Below the pieces are notes generated by a model. It saw only the letters and a list, made by a program, of their open reading frames with translations. It did not search any database and was not told the origin of the DNA. 37,483 nucleotides of DNA from Cytophagaceae bacterium (GTDB taxonomy: Bacteria > Bacteroidota > Bacteroidia > Cytophagales > Cytophagaceae), in contig JAQZBV010000013.1 in assembly GCA_029237685.1 (NCBI GenBank), positions 1 through 37,483 on the forward strand, read 5' to 3'. Both the position numbers and the translations under genes were made by a program. Below, in pieces: positions 32,446 to 37,483 of the stretch (positions within the stretch are counted from its first letter, which is position 1; the number at the start of each line of letters is the position of its first letter).

Positions 32446-32480
32446 AGAGAACAGAGCTCTGAAAACAGAGAACAGATAAA
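32446..32480 (+). repeat. Heptamer array (WGARAAC-like) after the rng stop
   Basis: Units AGAGAAC, AGAGCTC, TGAAAAC, AGAGAAC and AGATAAA follow 2 bp after the rng TAA (32441-32443) with a strict 7-bp period and relate to the TGARAAC arrays at 792-868. Confidence 0.7.
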
Positions 32481-32488
32481 TAAAACAG

Positions 32489-32521
32489 AGCGGAAGTTGC
32501 GTAGAGCGGCTTCCGCTTTTT
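32489..32521 (+). terminator. Rho-independent terminator of rng
   Basis: AGCGGAAG (32489-32496) pairs with CTTCCGCT (32510-32517), followed by TTTT. Loop of 13 nt. It directly follows the heptamer array. Confidence 0.85.
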
Positions 32522-32929
32522 CATTTACTAGTAAAGTGCAATTTTTTTAATTGTCAATTTGCGCTGTAGAATGAGCTAAAGACTATTGTATGAAAAAAAA
32601 TCCGGCATAGTGGGTTAAACGCAATTCTTTCTTTTTTTAGTGATAGTTAAAGTCTTGTAAATCATATTTGATAGTCGCCTATCGAATGGATTTATCCGCA
32701 ATAACGACCTCGTAAATAATTGATTTATAGATCGTTTTAGCAGATTTTTTTGAAAGAATGCAAATCTATTCTGCATTCCTGCTTTATCTTGGTATTAATC
32801 CTTCAAAAAATTGAACAATACGACGATTTAGAGTGTCAGTTGGAATTTTTAAAAAGGAGAGTATCATTCAACCAATTCTTAACCATCATTTAAAAGTACA
32901 ATTTTCTTTCACCCTTAAACTCCTCAACT
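32522..32929 (+). other. Long gap upstream of the chitinase gene
   Basis: A 408-bp A+T-rich stretch without a convincing gene. A frame of 66 codons (32833-33033) is not considered real because it overlaps the chitinase start in another frame. It includes GAATGCA (32756-32762) facing TGCATTC (32772-32778) and a small GATAG/CTATC pair near 32670-32683, both possible regulator sites. No exact -7/-33 pair was found; TATCTTGG at 32785 is a partial match. Probably the chitinase promoter and leader. Confidence 0.5.
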
Positions 32930-35788
32930 ATGAAGCTCAAAATCAAAATGGCGGTGTTATTTCTTCTTCTGGGAACATCCTGGATGGCGCAAGCACAACG
33001 TGTGGTCGGTTACATGCCTTATTGGGCAGGTGATCCCAATTTAATTCAGTACACAAAACTGACGCATATTAATTATGCCTTTGCTTTACCCAATGCAGAT
33101 GGAAGCATTAAACCGCTTTCAGAAGTAGCAAAATTACAAACCATCGTATCCAGAGCGCATGCCGCTGGAGTTAAAGTATTGATCGCTATCGGAGGATATA
33201 CAGACAATGGTGAAATGCTGGATTATCGTTTCGAACAATTGGCTGGTAATCCAACAAGCAGGGCCCGCTTTGTATCCGCTGCTATGAACTTAGTGGCTAC
33301 GTATAATTTAGACGGTATAGATATGGATTGGGAATATCCAGATCCGGGGCAGAGTTCAAACAATTACGATTTACTCATGACTGATTTATCGAATCAGCTA
33401 AAACCACAAGGTAAACTTTTGACAGCCGCTGTGACGGGTTATTATAACGGTGGAGGTGTCTCTGCCTTGGCCTTGTCTAAAATGGATTTTGTAAACATCA
33501 TGGCTTATGATGAAAACGATTTTCAGCATTCAACTTTTGAGTATGCGTTAACTACTCTAAACTACTGGGCTGGAAGAGGCGTGGCGAAAAGTAAATTGAA
33601 TTTAGGTGTTCCTTTTTACGGAAGACAAAACGGCGAAGTACCTTACTCTACCTTGTTGTCAAGAGGCGCAGATCCGAATGCTGACGTGTTTGGAAGCATC
33701 GGTTACAACGGTTTGGTGACGATGAGAAGAAAAGCTCAATATGTAAAAGATCAGGGTTACGGTGGTATCATGATCTGGGAGTTGTCTGAAGATGTTACGA
33801 ATGCCAACTCTCTGGTTTCAGCTATTTACGGTGTACTTGGAGGAACTACTCCTCCTGTGAATCAAGCACCGTCAGTTACGCTGACCTCTCCTGCTGCCGG
33901 AGCATCGGCTAATGCGCCGGCTACTTTTACCTTGACGGCAACAGCAACCGATGCAGACGGCAGTGTAGCGCGAGTGGAGTTTTATAATGGAGCGACGTTG
34001 TTGTTCTCTGATAATGCTGCACCTTATTCGTATACCTGGACAGGTGTCGCCAGCGGTTCTTATGCGTTGACGGCAAAAGCAGTCGACAACCTGGGTTTGA
34101 CCACGACTTCTGCTTCAAGAAGTGTTACGGTAACCACTAGCACACCTACGAATCAGGTGCCTGTTGTGAGTCTTACTTCTCCTGCTAATGGAACATCCGC
34201 CCTTGCTCCTGCTTCCTTCGCTTTGACAGCTGCGGCTACAGATGCGGACGGCAGCATTGTAAAGGTAGAGTTCTACAATGGCAGCACGCTTTTATTTACA
34301 GACAACGCGGCTCCTTACGCTTATACCTGGACAAATGTTGCAAGCGGTTCTTACACGCTAACAGCAAGAGCTACAGATAATGCAGGAGCAACAACAACTT
34401 CCACGGCTTCTGTGGTTTCTGTTACTACTTCAACATCCGGCAATCAGGCTCCTTCAGTAAGAATTACTGCACCCGTAAATAACGGAACATACAACTCGCC
34501 GGCTGCTGTGACTATCATGGTTGATGCCAGCGATGTGGATGGAAGCATTACTAAAGTTGATTTCTACAACGGTGCTACGTTTATTGGCACAGACAATTCT
34601 TCTCCTTATTATATCGTATGGTCCAATGTGGGCGGAGGTACTTATCCTGTAACAGCTGTAGCTACTGACAACGGTGGATTAACGAAAACATCTGCGGTAG
34701 TCAATGTGGTGGTTTATGGTACCGTTATTACACCTCCATCCAATCAACTACCAACGGTTAGCCTGACTGCCCCTACTAACGGAACATCAATAAGCGCTCC
34801 GGGTACTTTCAACCTGACCGCTGCAGCCAGCGATGTCGATGGAAGCATTTCCAAAGTAGAATTTTATAACGGTGCTACTTTATTGTTCAGCGATAACACT
34901 GCTCCTTATGCCTTCTCCTGGTCAAACGTAGCAGCTGGCTCTTACTCTTTGACTGCCACAGCAACGGATAACCTGGGTGCAAGCAGAACCACCACTGCTA
35001 CAACAGTTACGGTAACCACCGCTGCACCGGTTAACCAGGCACCGCTTGTTAGCCTGACAGCGCCGACTAACGGCACTTCGACTACCGCTCCGGGTTCATT
35101 TAACCTGACCGCATCTGCAAGCGACGCAGGCGGTAGCATTGCGAGAGTAGAATTCTACAACGGCGCTACTTTATTGTTTACGGATTACACAGCGCCATAT
35201 GCCTACTCCTGGTCAAATGTTTCTGTAGGTTCTTATACACTGACAGCTAAAGCCATAGACAACTTAGGATTGACAGCGACATCAACAGCAGTATCGGTTT
35301 CGTCCATTGCACCGGGAGGCGCTTGTACCGTGCCGGCATGGGATGGAAGCATCGCTTATGTGGGTGGAAACATCGTACAGTATGCTGGCATTAAATACAA
35401 AGCCAATTGGTGGACACGCGGCGACAGACCGGACATGAACAACGGAGTATTTGGTACCGGCATGGTATGGACGAGTCAGGGTGCTTGCAACGTGAGAGAA
35501 GGATACAACAACAATACAGATGCAGAAAGCACGGCGCAAACGATCACCTTGGCACCTAACCCAGTAGAGCATGAAGGTCTGGTGACATTGAATCTGGTGG
35601 AGGATGATCAGGTAGAACTTTATGTGATGGATATCAACGGAAGAATCATGAACACGTTGTACAGCGGCGGCATTTCTTATGGGACGCATACGTTCGCTTT
35701 GAATTCAATAACACTTGCTCCCGGTATTTATCATGTGATGATGAAAGGCGAGAAAGGAAATGTCAGTGTCAATTTCATCAAGAATTAA
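32930..35788 (+). CDS. Multidomain secreted GH18 chitinase with Ig-like repeats, CBM5/12 and T9SS tail
   Basis: A 952-residue protein: signal peptide (~1-22, ending QAQ); GH18 catalytic domain ~23-305 with SHINYAF-like THINYAF, KVLIAIGG and the catalytic motif DGIDMDWEYP (Asp128, Asp131, Asp133, general acid Glu135), then MIWELS; five Ig-like repeats starting at residues ~311, 408, 505, 605 and 702, each opening NQxPxV and containing DGSI-KVEFYNGATLLF; a CBM5/12-type chitin-binding domain (~797-853, AWDGSIAYVGG, YKANWWTRGDRPD); and a T9SS type A sorting domain (~876-952, LAPNPVEHEG...GIYHVMM). GH18 enzymes hydrolyse chitin by substrate-assisted catalysis. The Ig array is probably a spacer. 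It has its own terminator, so it is likely monocistronic. Confidence 0.95.
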   Translation: MKLKIKMAVLFLLLGTSWMAQAQRVVGYMPYWAGDPNLIQYTKLTHINYAFALPNADGSIKPLSEVAKLQTIVSRAHAAGVKVLIAIGGYTDNGEMLDYRFEQLAGNPTSRARFVSAAMNLVATYNLDGIDMDWEYPDPGQSSNNYDLLMTDLSNQLKPQGKLLTAAVTGYYNGGGVSALALSKMDFVNIMAYDENDFQHSTFEYALTTLNYWAGRGVAKSKLNLGVPFYGRQNGEVPYSTLLSRGADPNADVFGSIGYNGLVTMRRKAQYVKDQGYGGIMIWELSEDVTNANSLVSAIYGVLGGTTPPVNQAPSVTLTSPAAGASANAPATFTLTATATDADGSVARVEFYNGATLLFSDNAAPYSYTWTGVASGSYALTAKAVDNLGLTTTSASRSVTVTTSTPTNQVPVVSLTSPANGTSALAPASFALTAAATDADGSIVKVEFYNGSTLLFTDNAAPYAYTWTNVASGSYTLTARATDNAGATTTSTASVVSVTTSTSGNQAPSVRITAPVNNGTYNSPAAVTIMVDASDVDGSITKVDFYNGATFIGTDNSSPYYIVWSNVGGGTYPVTAVATDNGGLTKTSAVVNVVVYGTVITPPSNQLPTVSLTAPTNGTSISAPGTFNLTAAASDVDGSISKVEFYNGATLLFSDNTAPYAFSWSNVAAGSYSLTATATDNLGASRTTTATTVTVTTAAPVNQAPLVSLTAPTNGTSTTAPGSFNLTASASDAGGSIARVEFYNGATLLFTDYTAPYAYSWSNVSVGSYTLTAKAIDNLGLTATSTAVSVSSIAPGGACTVPAWDGSIAYVGGNIVQYAGIKYKANWWTRGDRPDMNNGVFGTGMVWTSQGACNVREGYNNNTDAESTAQTITLAPNPVEHEGLVTLNLVEDDQVELYVMDINGRIMNTLYSGGISYGTHTFALNSITLAPGIYHVMMKGEKGNVSVNFIKN
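33860..35310 (+). repeat. Five in-frame tandem Ig-like repeats of ~291 bp
   Basis: Repeats begin at 33860, 34151, 34442, 34742 and 35033, i.e. 291, 291, 300 and 291 bp apart. Units 1, 2, 4 and 5 are close to one another (GATLLFSDN-PY, ASDVDGSI), and unit 3 diverges (9 bp longer, FIGTDNSSPYYIVWSN). Such repeats can change number by recombination. Confidence 0.9.
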
Positions 35789-35810
35789 GCAGCCTTTTTG
35801 ATTTGACCTA

Positions 35811-35841
35811 AAGGGAAGTCTTCACGGACTTCCCTTTTTTT
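35811..35841 (+). terminator. Rho-independent terminator of the chitinase gene
   Basis: AAGGGAAGTC (35811-35820) and GACTTCCCTT (35827-35836) form a perfect 10-bp stem with a 6-nt loop, running into a seven-T tract (35835-35841). It lies 22 bp past the stop at 35788. Confidence 0.95.
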
Positions 35842-35909
35842 GTGGCATCAAAATCCTAATGGAAGGCTCTCTGCGGTTTACCAGAGGAATCAATTTCTCC
35901 CTTATTTTT

Positions 35910-36289
35910 TACCTGATTGTTTACCTTCTCGCTCCTCGTTTGTCTTCCAAACAGACCTGTTTTAGGGCTTATGCTCCGGGTAATGGCGCCTATTGGACGG
36001 ATGCCTGAACGGACAACGGTTCTTGTGCTTCTACAGCAAGAGCGGAAGATGGTCAGTCAGCTCATGCGATGACGGTATTCCTAACCCGGCAACGGAAGTC
36101 TTGACGATCAACTCAACCGATGTACTCGGCGCGGAGATTAGTATCGTTGATGTCCTCGGAACGGAAGTATTACACATTTCAGCGGCAACTACTGATGTGA
36201 TCAACATCTCATCGCTTCGCTCGGGATTGTATACAGTGATTGTAAAAACAAAAGGTAATGAAATCAGCAGAACGTTTGTGAAGCAATAA
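35910..36289 (+). pseudogene. Decayed C-terminus of a T9SS-secreted protein
   Basis: One frame reads AYAPGNGAYWTDA, then TGA (36006-36008), then TDNGSCASTARAEDGQSAHAMTVF. The T9SS tail PNPATEVLTINSTDVLG continues only in the next frame (36085-36289, ending RSGLYTVIVKTKGNEISRTFVKQ). A TGG-to-TGA change (giving Trp in WTDAWTDNGSC) and a 1-bp loss near GTATTCCT would restore one continuous end. No signal peptide or catalytic domain precedes it. A terminator follows at 36313-36351, so the 3' end of a real gene is preserved. It probably descends from a chitinase-like or other carbohydrate-active protein with the same kind of tail, but only the end is recognisable. Confidence 0.75.
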
Positions 36290-36312
36290 TTTTTCAAACA
36301 GCTACAATGAAT

Positions 36313-36351
36313 AAGGCCATGTCGATGAATATCGATGTGGCCTTTGTTTTT
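36313..36351 (+). terminator. Terminator downstream of the decayed T9SS gene
   Basis: AAGGCCATGTCGAT (36313-36326) pairs over 14 bp with 36331-36344 (two G-U wobbles), with loop GAAT, followed by TGTTTTT. It is a strong terminator retained behind a pseudogene. Confidence 0.9.
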
Positions 36352-36375
36352 AGATCATTAAACTGTCTTAACTCG

Positions 36376-36506
36376 TAATCTCCTGAAGGGACTTTTGAGA
36401 GCGAAGAAACAGAGCGTAGAGCGGAGTGTAATCACTGTTTCTGTTTCTAATTTATAATGCGCTATCATTTATTCTTCTCCGAAGCAAAGTCTCCTTCGGG
36501 GGATTA
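36376..36506. repeat. Long imperfect inverted-repeat element
   Basis: The left arm starting TAATCTCCTGAAGG (36376) and the right arm ending CCTTCGGGGGATTA (36506) are imperfect inverted repeats of about 30 bp. The inner pair GAAACAG (36405-36411) and CTGTTTC (36435-36441) nests inside. The 131-bp element contains no gene and lies between the pseudogene terminator and the GH63-like gene. It could be a MITE-like or fixed intergenic repeat; no transposase was seen. Confidence 0.55.
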
Positions 36507-36647
36507 GGGGTTTAGGAGGTTTGATTGTACTACTGCGTTTAGAATCTCTCAAACTCCTGCAATATTTTTACTCTTGCAATTTTCTTATTGCAAAAATCTT
36601 CCTAACTAAGTGAAGAACTTATGGTATTTCTGTTTGTTGAAACAAGC

Positions 36648-37483
36648 ATGGGAAGCATGGAAGAAAAAAACAACACACCGGAAAACATTCGATTACAAGA
36701 ACATTACGACAATCAGAAAAACTGGTTGAAGTGGGGCCCTTATGTTTCGGAACGCCAATGGGGAACGGTGCGCGAAGATTACAGTGCCGACGGATCTGCC
36801 TGGGATTACTTTACACACGACCAGGCCAGAAGCCGCAGTTACCGCTGGGGAGAAGACGGCATTGCAGGCTGGTGCAACAACCATCAGGAACTTTGTTTTG
36901 CTCCGACATTTTGGAACGGGAAGGATGCTATTTTAAAGGAGCGTTTTTTTGGTTTGAATGGAAAAGAAGGAAACCACGGAGAGGATGTAAAAGAATTGTA
37001 TTACTACCTCGACGGAACACCAACGCATTCATACATGAAAATGCTGTACAAATATTCACAGCAGGAGTTCCCTTATCGTGATCTGGTAGAGACAAATGCA
37101 GGCCGCGGCAAAGAAGACCCCGAGTATGAATTGCTGGATACCGGTATTTTCAAAGACAATGCCTATTTCGATATTGTCATTGAATATGCCAAAGCAAGTG
37201 AAGAGGATTTGCTCATTCGTATCACTGCGCATAATCGTTCCTCTCAAGCCGCACCACTTTTTATTTTGCCCACTTTATGGTTTAGAAACCGCTGGGATTT
37301 TGGCTTAGTGGATCACAAGCCGGAGATCGTATTGGAGAATGGCCATGACGAGGTGCAATCGATCAGAGCCGAACACTCCAGGTTGGGTAAGTATTATTTG
37401 TATTTCAAAAAAGCGGATCAAATCCTGTTTACGGAAAATGAAACGAACAAAGAAAGAATTTTTAACAGCCCCAATAAAACAGT
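36648..37483 (+). CDS. GH63-like glucosidase (MGH1-like domain), 3' end beyond the window
   Basis: The frame is open from the ATG at 36648 (alternatives 36621 and 36657) to the window end, about 278 residues, with no stop. The sequence shows the start of the large GH63-related glucosidase family: HYDNQKNWLKWGPYVSERQWGTVREDYSADGSAWDYFTHDQARSR in fragments, YRWGEDGIAGWCN, LKERFFGLNGKEGNHGEDVKELYYYLDGTPTHSYMKML, EYELLDTGIF and LPTLWFRNRWDFG. The family has an (alpha/alpha)6-type catalytic domain further downstream that is not in the window. GH63 enzymes are inverting alpha-glucosidases/mannosylglycerate hydrolases, and the substrate here is unknown. No signal peptide is visible, so it is likely intracellular. 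Confidence 0.9.
   Translation, partial: MGSMEEKNNTPENIRLQEHYDNQKNWLKWGPYVSERQWGTVREDYSADGSAWDYFTHDQARSRSYRWGEDGIAGWCNNHQELCFAPTFWNGKDAILKERFFGLNGKEGNHGEDVKELYYYLDGTPTHSYMKMLYKYSQQEFPYRDLVETNAGRGKEDPEYELLDTGIFKDNAYFDIVIEYAKASEEDLLIRITAHNRSSQAAPLFILPTLWFRNRWDFGLVDHKPEIVLENGHDEVQSIRAEHSRLGKYYLYFKKADQILFTENETNKERIFNSPNKT

Noticed and set aside
32833..33033. 66-codon plus-strand frame before the chitinase
   Set aside because: It overlaps the chitinase signal-peptide region in another frame and resembles no protein.
35282..35689. Long minus-strand frame opposite the chitinase 3' end
   Set aside because: It is a shadow of the chitinase coding strand with no recognisable protein features.
1..37483. 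tRNA, rRNA, phage or transposase genes
   Set aside because: No cloverleaf pattern, rRNA core or recombinase/transposase motif was seen on reading both strands; inspection by eye cannot fully exclude small RNAs.

Overview
The window looks like chromosome of a Bacteroidota bacterium, most likely a gliding, polymer-degrading member of the Cytophagales or a relative. The supports are: two proteins with C-terminal type IX secretion (T9SS) sorting domains plus a decayed third; a gldE-gldD pair; lipoproteins and outer-membrane barrels with typical Bacteroidota signals; a Bacteroidota-type -33/-7 promoter (TTTG, 20 nt, TATATTTG); almost no Shine-Dalgarno sequences; and the order mutY/ssb/gldE/gldD next to HU/TPR/small ribosomal protein/RNase G. 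No tRNA, rRNA, CRISPR array, transposase or phage gene was seen.

Layout. 1-0.8 kb: the tail of a rhodanese-like gene and an SRPBCC protein (+). 0.9-6.4 kb: a tight four-gene operon (-) encoding a DUF1800 protein, a DUF1501 protein with a T9SS tail, an outer-membrane barrel and a lipoprotein. 6.6-11.3 kb: two tandem paralogous secreted proteins of unknown function and a secreted clan-A glycoside hydrolase (-). 11.35-16.25 kb: DUF3307, AlkD-like, RecG, an AAC(3)-I-like acetyltransferase and NrnA (-). 16.4-17.3 kb: an ArsR/AHSA1 pair with a readable promoter and double operator. 17.35-25.3 kb: a VanW-glycosyltransferase fusion, secreted TPR and YD-like proteins, a phosphodiester glycosidase, a DHFR-family reductase, a GT61 glycosyltransferase (+) and an FkbM methyltransferase. 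25.4-29.3 kb: a lipoprotein, gldD, gldE, ssb and mutY (-). 29.4-32.5 kb: HU, a TPR protein, a 29-residue bS22-like protein and RNase G (+). 32.5-37.5 kb: a large multidomain chitinase, a decayed T9SS tail and the start of a GH63-like glucosidase that runs off the window (+).

How the parts relate. The DUF1501 protein and the chitinase should be exported by T9SS, which in this phylum is linked to the Gld gliding machinery. The chitinase, clan-A hydrolase and GH63-like enzyme fit polysaccharide use. RecG, AlkD, MutY, SSB and HU are DNA maintenance genes.

The most unusual signals are: (i) arrays of 7-bp repeats that begin at or within 5 nt of the stop codons of five genes; (ii) a VanW domain joined through a Cys cluster to a glycosyltransferase-like domain; (iii) a GldE/CorC protein without the usual membrane domain, preceded by a perfect palindrome; (iv) the DUF1800/DUF1501/barrel/lipoprotein operon; and (v) a T9SS-protein remnant with a nonsense codon and a frameshift.
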